IMG/VR virus record: IMGVR_UViG_3300030103_002227
Span: 1-35,652 of that record
DNA: 35,652 nucleotides
DNA from: a virus
Direction: 5' to 3' (one strand)
How positions within the stretch are numbered: position 1 is the first letter of the stretch; every line of letters begins with the position of its first letter. The notes below the pieces were generated by a model, which was not told where the DNA came from, made no database searches, and worked only from the letters and a program-made list of their open reading frames with translations. Below, piece after piece: positions 5,904 to 12,488 of this stretch. The translations under genes were made by a program, and so were the position numbers.

Positions 5904-6458
5904 ATGGGATTTAAAATGAAAAAAATTAGTAGCTTGATGAGTAACTCACCGCTACATAATACCGAAGATAATTTAGCTAATTTAAATTACACAGACACTG
6001 ATTTTGCTGAAAACAATATAGCAGTAAGAGGAGAGGCTGTAATACCTGGTAAAGAAGTAGAAAAAATTGTAAAACCGGGAGAACCTGGATACGATGAGTG
6101 GTTAGCAGCTGTTACGGCTGATCCTTCAATTGAAGATAAATATAGAGACAAAAAGGTAGTTAGAGAAAGAGATTATACTGCAGGTTTATTAGAGAAATAC
6201 GGTAGATATTATAAGGAAGATCAAAGAGGTAGAAAACACGTTGTACATCCAATAGAGTCAGGAGAATATTTAAGTATAGCTGAAGCAAAAAAACATTTTG
6301 GAGGAGAAAATACACCAGGTTATATAAAATGGTTTGAAAATCATCCAACAGCAGGTTGGGCTACGGCTAAACCAGGTTATGGAGTTGAAACAAATTATGA
6401 TCCAGAATTTAAACCTAGCCAAAGACTAAGTGATTACGCTTATAGAATAGATGAGTAA
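5904..6458 (+). CDS. Hypothetical 184-residue protein
   Basis: The open frame extends upstream to 5796, but that part lies inside the metallopeptidase gene. The ATG at 5904, one base after that gene's stop, is the sensible start and gives MGFKMKKISSLMSNSPLHN. The body is charged, with a Pro/Gly stretch (KIVKPGEPGYDEW, roughly 55-67), then several Tyr/Lys-rich segments and a Trp-containing region (YIKWFENHPTAGWATAKPG) near residues 140-160. No membrane segment, signal peptide or Cys. The MGFK start is also used by the preceding gene. Family not recognised. Its last 8 bases overlap the holin-like gene. Confidence 0.6.
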   Translation: MGFKMKKISSLMSNSPLHNTEDNLANLNYTDTDFAENNIAVRGEAVIPGKEVEKIVKPGEPGYDEWLAAVTADPSIEDKYRDKKVVRERDYTAGLLEKYGRYYKEDQRGRKHVVHPIESGEYLSIAEAKKHFGGENTPGYIKWFENHPTAGWATAKPGYGVETNYDPEFKPSQRLSDYAYRIDE

Positions 6459-6906
6459 AAAAAAATTCAACCAAACTAAAGTCGGTCAGTTTTTAAGTAA
6501 AGCTGCTCCAGGTATTTTAGATATAGCTGGTGATGTTTTACCAGACGCTGGCGTGTTTGGTCTTGTTAAAAACTTAATACACAAAGACCCTGTATTACCT
6601 ATAGAAGATAAAGAAAAAGCTATTAAGCTTTTAGAGATGGATATAGTAGAAATGAAAGAGGTTTCAAAACGTTGGGTTAGCGATATGAAATCAGACTCAT
6701 GGCTTTCTAAAAACACTAGACCTATGTCTTTGATATTTTTAACCGTCTCTATGGTGTTATTAATATTATTAGACAGTTTCGATTGGGAATTTAATGTATC
6801 AACCGGTTGGGTTGATTTATTACAGACTTTACTAGTTACAGTTTATGTAGCTTATTTTGGTTCTCGAGGAGCAGAAAAATTTCAAACAATTAAAAATAAA
6901 AAATAA
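6451..6906 (+). CDS. Holin-like membrane protein (GTA-type holin family resemblance)
   Basis: 151 residues. The soluble N-terminal 85 residues contain G-D-V-L-P-D-A-G-V and an acidic helix. SKNTRPMSLIFL (86-97) leads into a first membrane span (about 91-109), and VDLLQTLLVTVYVAYFG (121-137) forms a second. A positively charged tail (EKFQTIKNKK) follows. A Lys/Arg-Pro just before the first span and an acidic N-terminal region are typical of holins of the gene-transfer-agent 3TM type. Those proteins permeabilise the inner membrane at lysis. No recognisable endolysin lies beside it; the HExxH protein two genes upstream is the closest lytic candidate. The family match is from memory of its pattern. 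Confidence 0.7.
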   Translation: MSKKKFNQTKVGQFLSKAAPGILDIAGDVLPDAGVFGLVKNLIHKDPVLPIEDKEKAIKLLEMDIVEMKEVSKRWVSDMKSDSWLSKNTRPMSLIFLTVSMVLLILLDSFDWEFNVSTGWVDLLQTLLVTVYVAYFGSRGAEKFQTIKNKK

Positions 6907-6908
6907 AA

Positions 6909-7427
6909 ATGGATTTACAACCTAAAAATGCAATAACGGTTATTATTGATGACGATATAAATATTCCACACCCTGGTAGTTATGCTAGTGGCGGCAATAC
7001 AAACACAGGAACTACGTTGACTGATGCAAGTGCAACTTTTATAAATGGTCAAACTAATACTGCTCAAACAGGGTATTCTAACAAAGTAGCTGTTGGAGAT
7101 GTAGTATACGAATCAAGCACTGGAACTATAGCGCAAGTAGAAAGCGTTGACAGTAACACACAACTTACTTTATCAGCGCCAGGATTAACAGGTGGTGGTG
7201 CTACTTATGACATATATAGAAGCAACGGTGGTTTAATAAACAACAAGCAAGGTAACGAAGGTTTTAGTTTGTTTGTAGGAACAGGCGGTGATTTAAATGT
7301 AATACCAGTAGGAAGTCAAGACCCTGTGTTATTGAAAAACGTTGGTAATAATTCATACGTTCCTTTACAAGTGATAAGAGTATTAGCATCGAGCACTTCA
7401 GCTCTAGACATTTTAGCTTTAAATTAA
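6909..7427 (+). CDS. Probable virion protein, 172 residues, beta-rich
   Basis: Starts MDLQPKNAITVIIDDDINIP. The rest is Gly/Thr/Ser-rich with regularly spaced hydrophobics: a segment with TTLTDASATF, then KVAVGDVVYESSTGTIAQV and QLTLSAPGL, a layout common in small phage adaptor and decoration proteins that describe a value and its transition. The C-terminal part (SYVPLQVIRVLASST) ends in a short hydrophobic run. No Cys or membrane span. Position between the holin-like gene and a fibre gene suggests a fibre-associated or tail-tip role. This is inference. Confidence 0.6.
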   Translation: MDLQPKNAITVIIDDDINIPHPGSYASGGNTNTGTTLTDASATFINGQTNTAQTGYSNKVAVGDVVYESSTGTIAQVESVDSNTQLTLSAPGLTGGGATYDIYRSNGGLINNKQGNEGFSLFVGTGGDLNVIPVGSQDPVLLKNVGNNSYVPLQVIRVLASSTSALDILALN

Positions 7428-7428
7428 T

Positions 7429-7584
7429 ATGGCACCAACTATATTAGGAATCGCAAACGGAATATTAGCTATACCGAATATTCCAGGAACTGGATCAGCA
7501 CCTATAACTAATTTTATTGTATTAGAAAATGGCACTGATAGAATGTTAACAGAAAATAATTTAGACCTAATGGTCAGAGAATAA
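7429..7584 (+). CDS. Small 51-residue fibre-associated protein
   Basis: ATG at 7429, one base after the previous stop, TAA at 7582-7584. The N-terminal half is hydrophobic and Pro/Gly-rich (ILGIANGILAIPNIPG); the C-terminal half is VLENGTDRMLTENNLDL. Paired short strands of the type 'L-E-x-G-x-x-x-L-x-E-x' are common at the ends of phage tail-fibre and adaptor proteins. It sits exactly between two virion-type genes with no gap on one side and 12 bases on the other, so I accept it as real despite its length. Function unknown. Confidence 0.55.
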   Translation: MAPTILGIANGILAIPNIPGTGSAPITNFIVLENGTDRMLTENNLDLMVRE

Positions 7585-7596
7585 AATAAATATAAA

Positions 7597-8916
7597 ATGG
7601 CAGATATTAAATTTTCACAATTTACAAACCAAACAGATTACGCTAATGTAGATGAAGTAGTTGGATATAACGGAGCAACTAACGTAAGAATAGCTCCCAG
7701 CGACCTAATTAGTTCTTATTTACTTGATACTAATGTAGTTGAATTTCGTAATTCAATAAAACTAGGTAATGTGGGATCTGTATGCACTATTCGAGCAGGC
7801 TTCACCGGTACTCAAGACTTGATCTTTTCAAACCCATCATTAACTGCTGATTATTTTAAAAATGTAGCAATTACACAGGCTGGAGATTTTGTTTTAAATA
7901 GCGCAGGATCAGGAGATACATTGAGATTAAATAATGATGCTGCAGATCCAAATGTAGGAGAATTAGAGCTTAGTAGATATGGAGTAGGAACATTTACAAC
8001 TGGTACACCGGTTTATAACTTGGGTGTTGATGCTAATGGATTAATAAAAGAAACTTCATTAGTTGCTAATACAATAACAGGTACATTAGCTGCTGGTGAA
8101 ATACCGTATGTTTCAGGAGCAAATGTTTTATCAAGCTCTAATCAATTCACTTTTGATTTAACTGGTGGTTCCAGTGGTAGTGGACCAACTATAGGTATTG
8201 GTTTAGGTGGAGTAGCTAATAGCAAAGGAGCTTTAGAAATAGATAGTTTCCTTGATTACAATGGCTCTCCATTTGATTATTTCTTATATACAGGAGCTGG
8301 TGGTCCTTTCCTGAATTTTGCTGGAGCAGGTAATTTTGCAATATCTATTCATACAGCAGGTAGATTTATGGGCTCAGGTATACATATATATTCTGATGAA
8401 AGAATTAAAAAAGATATATCAGTAAGTGATTCTAAAAAAGATTTAGAAACTATATCTAAAATTGAAATATCTAATTATAAATATATTGATGAAGGACAAG
8501 GTCCTAGAGAACAAAAGAAAGTTATTGCTCAACAAGTTATGGAGCATTATCCAACAGCTGTATCGTTAGGTAAAGAAGTTGTGCCATGTATTTACGAAAA
8601 ATCTACTATAGAAGACGGTGTTATTGATTTACAAATGGAAACATGTGGATCTGATGATTGTTGTAAAGTAGAAGATAAAATAAAACTAATTTATCCTGAT
8701 GGATCAAAAGAATTAGTTAATATAATAGAATCAGATGGAAACAAAATCAAAGTTGATTCAGATAAATCAGGCGAAGTATTTGTATACGGTAAAGAAGTTG
8801 ATGATTATCATTCAGTTGATTATGATGCTTTATCTATGTTAAATATATCAGCTACTCAAGAGCTTTACAAAATAATTAAAGAATTAAAAAAAGAAATAGA
8901 AGAGTTAAAAAAATAG
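7597..8916 (+). CDS. Tail fibre/spike with C-terminal S74 intramolecular chaperone
   Basis: 439 residues. Residues 1-260 are Gly/Asn/Thr-rich fibre sequence, with repeats of short beta strands. At 266-273 comes S-D-E-R-I-K-K-D, the start of an Intramolecular chaperone auto-processing (peptidase S74) domain; Ser266 is the expected self-cleavage serine. VIAQQVMEHYP (around 309-319) is the following conserved helix. VFVYGKEVDDYHSVDYDAL then a coiled helix (QELYKIIKELKKEIEELKK) close the domain. Between these halves lies an inserted beta region with four Cys, including G-S-D-D-C-C. The chaperone trimerises the fibre and is then cut off. The fibre probably contacts the host surface. Confidence 0.9.
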   Translation: MADIKFSQFTNQTDYANVDEVVGYNGATNVRIAPSDLISSYLLDTNVVEFRNSIKLGNVGSVCTIRAGFTGTQDLIFSNPSLTADYFKNVAITQAGDFVLNSAGSGDTLRLNNDAADPNVGELELSRYGVGTFTTGTPVYNLGVDANGLIKETSLVANTITGTLAAGEIPYVSGANVLSSSNQFTFDLTGGSSGSGPTIGIGLGGVANSKGALEIDSFLDYNGSPFDYFLYTGAGGPFLNFAGAGNFAISIHTAGRFMGSGIHIYSDERIKKDISVSDSKKDLETISKIEISNYKYIDEGQGPREQKKVIAQQVMEHYPTAVSLGKEVVPCIYEKSTIEDGVIDLQMETCGSDDCCKVEDKIKLIYPDGSKELVNIIESDGNKIKVDSDKSGEVFVYGKEVDDYHSVDYDALSMLNISATQELYKIIKELKKEIEELKK

Positions 8917-8929
8917 AAGTAAACTTCTA
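8914..8929 (+). terminator. Short hairpin at the end of the fibre gene
   Basis: TAGAAG (8914-8919) and CTTCTA (8924-8929) form a 6-bp stem with a 4-base loop; the stem begins with the fibre stop codon. It is weak, G/C-poor and lacks a T run, so it is at most a minor terminator or RNA-end element before the next gene cluster. Confidence 0.3.
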
Positions 8930-8939
8930 AATAATAGTG

Positions 8940-8950
8940 TAACTATTTAA
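8940..8950 (+). promoter_or_regulatory. TAACTATTTAA leader element
   Basis: The 11-mer TAACTATTTAA lies about 30 bases before the ATG at 8982. Ten of its bases (AACTATTTAA) recur at the head of the longer repeats before 14909 and 17685. It may be a shared promoter or leader element; only its recurrence is observed. Confidence 0.35.
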
Positions 8951-8981
8951 GTATATAGTAATTAAATTAAATATAATTCAA

Positions 8982-9224
8982 ATGCAATCAAAAAAAGTAA
9001 CTGACACTCAGTTAAAAAAAATTAATGATCAACAAAGTTCTTTAAACAACTTATTAAATAATATAGGCGTTTTAGAGGTTCAAAAACAAAAACTTACTAG
9101 CGATGTTAAAAAGTTAGCAGAAGAAATAGAAGAAACTAAAAAAGAACTTGAAGAAGAATACGGTAATGTTAATATAGATTTAAGAGACGGATCTATATCA
9201 GATATTAAAAGTAAAGATGAATAA
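8982..9224 (+). CDS. Short coiled-coil protein
   Basis: 80 residues, almost entirely helical and highly charged. Heptad-like spacing of Leu/Ile/Val runs from about residue 10 to 61 (for example NLLNNIGVLEVQKQKL and VKKLAEEIEETKKEL). The last 20 residues are acidic and probably disordered. No Cys and no membrane span. It follows a 65-bp gap after the fibre gene and overlaps the next gene by 8 bases. Such short coiled coils upstream of terminase genes are common in phages but unassigned; a packaging or assembly accessory is a guess. Confidence 0.65.
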   Translation: MQSKKVTDTQLKKINDQQSSLNNLLNNIGVLEVQKQKLTSDVKKLAEEIEETKKELEEEYGNVNIDLRDGSISDIKSKDE

Positions 9225-9441
9225 TATAAGAAAAATAAGTATTGGATCTGATTATAAAAACGATGCAATGCATTATGCTATCGGTCAACAAGTTTATGGT
9301 GGGCATGAAATATCTCATATATTATTTGATGACTCAGATAATTCTTATAATATTTTTATAAAGAAAAACAACGAAGTATTGCCATGGAAAAAATTTAATT
9401 CTAACATGGCTATATCTGTTGAGTATGATCTAGAATATTAA
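9217..9441 (+). CDS. Hypothetical 74-residue protein
   Basis: Starts MNNIRKISIGSDYKNDAMHY. A Y-A-I-G-Q-Q-V-Y-G-G-H-E-I segment is followed by short strands (YNIFIKKNNEVLPWKKF) and an acidic end. Mixed alpha/beta, soluble, no Cys. It begins inside the last codons of the coiled-coil gene and ends in a TAATG overlap with the next one, so the gene is well supported by context. Family not recognised. Confidence 0.6.
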   Translation: MNNIRKISIGSDYKNDAMHYAIGQQVYGGHEISHILFDDSDNSYNIFIKKNNEVLPWKKFNSNMAISVEYDLEY

Positions 9442-10046
9442 TGAGAAGTTTATATGATTTTATTGTAGAACCATTAGGTGAAAAATACAATAATGAAATA
9501 AAAATAGGTGACAAAAGCTTAGTAATTAATACTAAAATAGAGTCCTGGACTTTTGTTAATAGATTAGCTAAAGTTATTGAGGTACCTTTAGCTTTTAAAA
9601 CAAAAATAAAAAAAGGTGATACTATAGTTGTACATCAAAATGTATTTAGAACTTTTTACGATATGAAAGGTAAAAAGAAAGTTAGTAGATCTTGGTTTAA
9701 AGAAAATTTATATTTTGTTAGTTTAGATCAAATATATTTATATAAAAATAATGAAGGTTGGAATACCTTTGCTAATAGATGTTTTATTCAACCAATAAAA
9801 AACAATAGCGATTTTAACGTTGATAAAGAGCAAAAATTAAAAGGAATATTAAAATACGGTAATAGTGTTTTAAAAAATTCTAATATAAACGAAGGAGATT
9901 TAGTTGGTTTTAAACCAAATAGAGAATGGCAGTTTTTAGTAGATGACGATCGTTTATATTGTATGGAATCTAATGATATTGTAATTAAATATGAGTACGA
10001 AGGAAACGAAGAAAAATATAATCCAAGCTGGACGAGTAGCAGTTGA
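9441..10046 (+). CDS. Protein with two GroES-like (Cpn10) units in tandem
   Basis: 201 residues. In the first half, RLAKVIEVP (41-49) resembles the GroES R-G-E-V-L-A-V-G strand, TKIKKGDTIVVH (54-65) resembles V-K-V-G-D-I-V-I-F, and YFVSLDQIYLY (91-101) resembles the closing strands. The second half repeats the plan: CFIQPIK (114-120), KLKGILKYG (132-140), INEGDLVGFKP (149-159), then RLYCMESNDIVIKY (171-184). Neither half shows an obvious mobile loop with a GroEL-binding tripeptide. So this could be a diverged co-chaperonin, a nucleic-acid or assembly protein using the same barrel, or chance resemblance. It sits two genes before terL. The fold call is pattern-based; a structural model would decide. 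Confidence 0.5.
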   Translation: MRSLYDFIVEPLGEKYNNEIKIGDKSLVINTKIESWTFVNRLAKVIEVPLAFKTKIKKGDTIVVHQNVFRTFYDMKGKKKVSRSWFKENLYFVSLDQIYLYKNNEGWNTFANRCFIQPIKNNSDFNVDKEQKLKGILKYGNSVLKNSNINEGDLVGFKPNREWQFLVDDDRLYCMESNDIVIKYEYEGNEEKYNPSWTSSS

Positions 10047-10269
10047 AGAACTTATTAAAGTTGCTAAAGAAGCTATAGTTGATTCAGACGATGATATATC
10101 AGCTGACAGACTTAAAAATGCTGCAGCTACTAAAAAACTAGCTATATTTGATGCTTTTGAAATACTTAATCGTATTGAAGAAGAACAGAACATGCTAGAT
10201 GACAAACCTAAAGTTGAAGATAAAAAGAAATCTAGTTTTAAAGGATTTGCAGAAGGGAGGTCTAAATAA
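9991..10269 (+). CDS. Candidate small terminase subunit
   Basis: 92 residues, mostly helical. QAGRVAVEELIKVAKEAI (12-29) is a first helix, LKNAAATKKLAIFDAFEILN (41-60) a second, ending in a Lys-rich tail. It begins 56 bases inside the preceding gene; the next in-frame ATG would remove most of the protein, so this start is kept. Its stop overlaps the terL start (TAATG), the usual place for terS. Small helical terminase subunits recognise the packaging site and stimulate the large subunit. No sequence signature proves this, so the call rests on position, size and helix content. Confidence 0.45.
   Translation: MSTKETKKNIIQAGRVAVEELIKVAKEAIVDSDDDISADRLKNAAATKKLAIFDAFEILNRIEEEQNMLDDKPKVEDKKKSSFKGFAEGRSK
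10255..10260 (+). promoter_or_regulatory. Shine-Dalgarno-like GGGAGG before terL
   Basis: GGGAGG ends 8 bases before the terL ATG, a standard Shine-Dalgarno distance. It is the only clear purine-rich site found before a start in this window. It may be coincidental, as it encodes the Gly-Arg end of the preceding protein. Confidence 0.35.
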
Positions 10270-12488
10270 TGCACGAAGAAAGTTTATATACAATACTTAA
10301 AGATTACATTACACCAGCAACACTTAAGAAGTATAATAAAAACAAAAAGTGGGAATATGGTTACAATGAACAACATGATATGGTTGTCATTAGTAAAGAC
10401 GGTACGATAGGAGAGATTTATCAAATTCAAAATTTAAAAATAGCTTTACCTAAGCAAAACAACGTACATAAATTTAATAACAATAAATGGAGTAAAGTTG
10501 AATATCCTAAAGTTTTAAGTAAAATTAAAACAGTTTATGATTTTAAACAGTATCCAGAAGATTTTAAAGAAAAGTGGTATGATTACATTGATAAAGAGTT
10601 TACTCGTAGAGAAGAAGGTTTTTGGTTTTATAACAAAAACAATCCTATCTACATTACTGGTACTCATTACATGTACTTGCAGTGGAGTAAAATTGACGTT
10701 GGGGCACCAGACTTTCGGGAATCAAATAGATTATTCTTCATTTTCTGGGAAGCTTGTAAGGCAGACATTCGATCCTATGGGATGTGTTACCTTAAGAACC
10801 GTAGATCTGGTTTCTCATTCATGGCCTCAGGAGAGGTGGTTAATTTGGCGACCATATCCTCTGACTCAAGATATGGTATTTTATCGAAGTCTGGGCCTGA
10901 TGCAAAGAAGATGTTTACTGACAAGGTGGTACCCATATCAGTTAACTACCCCTTCTTTTTCAAGCCGACCCAGGATGGAATGGACCGTCCAAAGACCGAG
11001 CTTGCCTACAGGGTACCAGCAACCAAATACACAAGAAGAAAACTTACCGTCGCGACCGATGAAACCTCGCAAGACGATTTACAGGGGTTGGACACAACCA
11101 TCGATTGGAAGAACACCGGCGATAACTCCTATGATGGGGAGAAGCTCAAACTCCTCGTCCATGATGAATCAGGGAAATGGGAGAAGCCGAACAACATCCT
11201 CAACAACTGGCGTGTTACGAAAACCACCCTTAGATTAGGTAGTAGAATTATTGGTAAGTGTATGATGGGTTCAACATCAAATGCTTTAGATAAAGGTGGT
11301 AGAAACTTTAAAAAATTATATGACGACTCAGACGTTACAAAGAGAAACAGCAACGGACAGACTCGCTCAGGATTATATTCTTTGTTCATACCTATGGAAT
11401 GGAACTACGAAGGATACATTGATTCTTATGGAATACCTGTTTTTGAAACGCCGAAAGAACCAGTTGAAGATCCTCATGGGGTTAAAATAAAACAAGGTGT
11501 TATAGAATATTGGGATAACGAAGTAGAAGGCTTAAAGCAAGATCAAGATGGTTTAAACGAATTCTATAGACAGTTTCCAAGAACAACTAAACACGCTTTT
11601 AGAGATGAGTCAAAAGAATCTTTATTTAATTTGACTAAAATCTACGAGCAAATAGATTTTAATGAAGATTTAAAAAATACATTAAAAGTAACTAAAGGAA
11701 GTTTTCAATGGGAAAACGGTCAACAAGATACTAAAGTAATATTTGTTCCAAATAAAAATGGAAGATTTTTAATCACTTGGGTGCCTGAAGTTTCTTTACA
11801 AAATAGAAGATATAGTAAAAATGGTACTAATTATCCAGGTAATGAACATATGGGAGCTTTTGGATGTGATCCATATGATATATCTGGAACAGTAGATAAA
11901 AGAGGTTCTAACGGATCTTTACACGGTTTAACTAAGTTTAGCATGGATAATCACCCTCCTAATCATTTCTTTTTAGAATATATAGCTAGACCTCAAACTG
12001 CTGAAATATTTTTTGAAGATGTGCTTATGGCTTGTGTGTTTTATGGTATGCCAATACTTGCAGAAAACAACAAACCAAGATTACTTTATTACTTTAAAAA
12101 AAGAGGTTATAGAGGTTTTGCTATGAATAGACCAGATAAGAAAAGAAATAAATTATCTATAACAGAAAGAGAAATAGGTGGTATACCTAATTCAAGTGAA
12201 GATATAAAACAAGCTCATGCAGCTGCAATAGAAACATACATAGAACATTTCGTAGGTTTAAAAGAGACTGGTTATGGAGATATGTATTTACAAAGAACGT
12301 TAGAAGACTGGGCTAAATTCAATATAAACAATAGAACATCTCATGATGCTTCTATTAGTTCTGGTTTAGCTTTAATGGCTTGTAATAAACATAGATATAC
12401 ACCATTTGCTAAAAGAGAATTAAAATCTATTGATTTAGGTATAAAAAGATATAATAACAAAGGTGCTTCATCAAAAATAATAACTTAA
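10269..12488 (+). CDS. terL: Terminase large subunit (DNA-packaging ATPase/nuclease)
   Basis: 739 residues, the motor that cuts and pumps DNA into the head. The ATPase half shows KNRRSGFSF (177-185), a Walker A variant of the terminase type, LLVHDE (295-300), the Walker B with catalytic Glu, and a G-S-T-S-N segment (334-338) at the coupling-motif position. The nuclease half holds GAFGCDPYD with an Asp typical of the first RNase H-fold metal ligand, and an S-S-G-L-A-L-M region near the end. The length is large for the family but usual in crAss-like phages. Residues about 145-320 are encoded by DNA of a clearly different composition (see the separate entry). Portal follows directly. Confidence 0.93.
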   Translation: MHEESLYTILKDYITPATLKKYNKNKKWEYGYNEQHDMVVISKDGTIGEIYQIQNLKIALPKQNNVHKFNNNKWSKVEYPKVLSKIKTVYDFKQYPEDFKEKWYDYIDKEFTRREEGFWFYNKNNPIYITGTHYMYLQWSKIDVGAPDFRESNRLFFIFWEACKADIRSYGMCYLKNRRSGFSFMASGEVVNLATISSDSRYGILSKSGPDAKKMFTDKVVPISVNYPFFFKPTQDGMDRPKTELAYRVPATKYTRRKLTVATDETSQDDLQGLDTTIDWKNTGDNSYDGEKLKLLVHDESGKWEKPNNILNNWRVTKTTLRLGSRIIGKCMMGSTSNALDKGGRNFKKLYDDSDVTKRNSNGQTRSGLYSLFIPMEWNYEGYIDSYGIPVFETPKEPVEDPHGVKIKQGVIEYWDNEVEGLKQDQDGLNEFYRQFPRTTKHAFRDESKESLFNLTKIYEQIDFNEDLKNTLKVTKGSFQWENGQQDTKVIFVPNKNGRFLITWVPEVSLQNRRYSKNGTNYPGNEHMGAFGCDPYDISGTVDKRGSNGSLHGLTKFSMDNHPPNHFFLEYIARPQTAEIFFEDVLMACVFYGMPILAENNKPRLLYYFKKRGYRGFAMNRPDKKRNKLSITEREIGGIPNSSEDIKQAHAAAIETYIEHFVGLKETGYGDMYLQRTLEDWAKFNINNRTSHDASISSGLALMACNKHRYTPFAKRELKSIDLGIKRYNNKGASSKIIT
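10700..11230 (+). other. Compositionally foreign block inside terL
   Basis: G/C rises sharply and codon use changes: in residues 145-320, 11 of 16 Lys codons are AAG, and ACC, CTC, GTC, GCC, TCC and CCG codons appear that are rare elsewhere. In 11041-11100 I count 31 G/C of 60, against 16 of 60 in 12061-12120. The frame is intact across both edges. Edges are approximate. Confidence 0.75.

Noticed and set aside
10537-11238. A 233-residue open frame overlapping terL on the same strand
   Set aside because: It lies wholly inside terL in another frame and has a Ser/Arg/Pro-rich, unstructured product. The higher G/C of the terL block lowers the chance of stops, which explains its length.
11129-11389. 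Open frame on the - strand inside terL
   Set aside because: It falls mostly in the G/C-richer block, no other gene is on that strand, and terL motifs are continuous across it.
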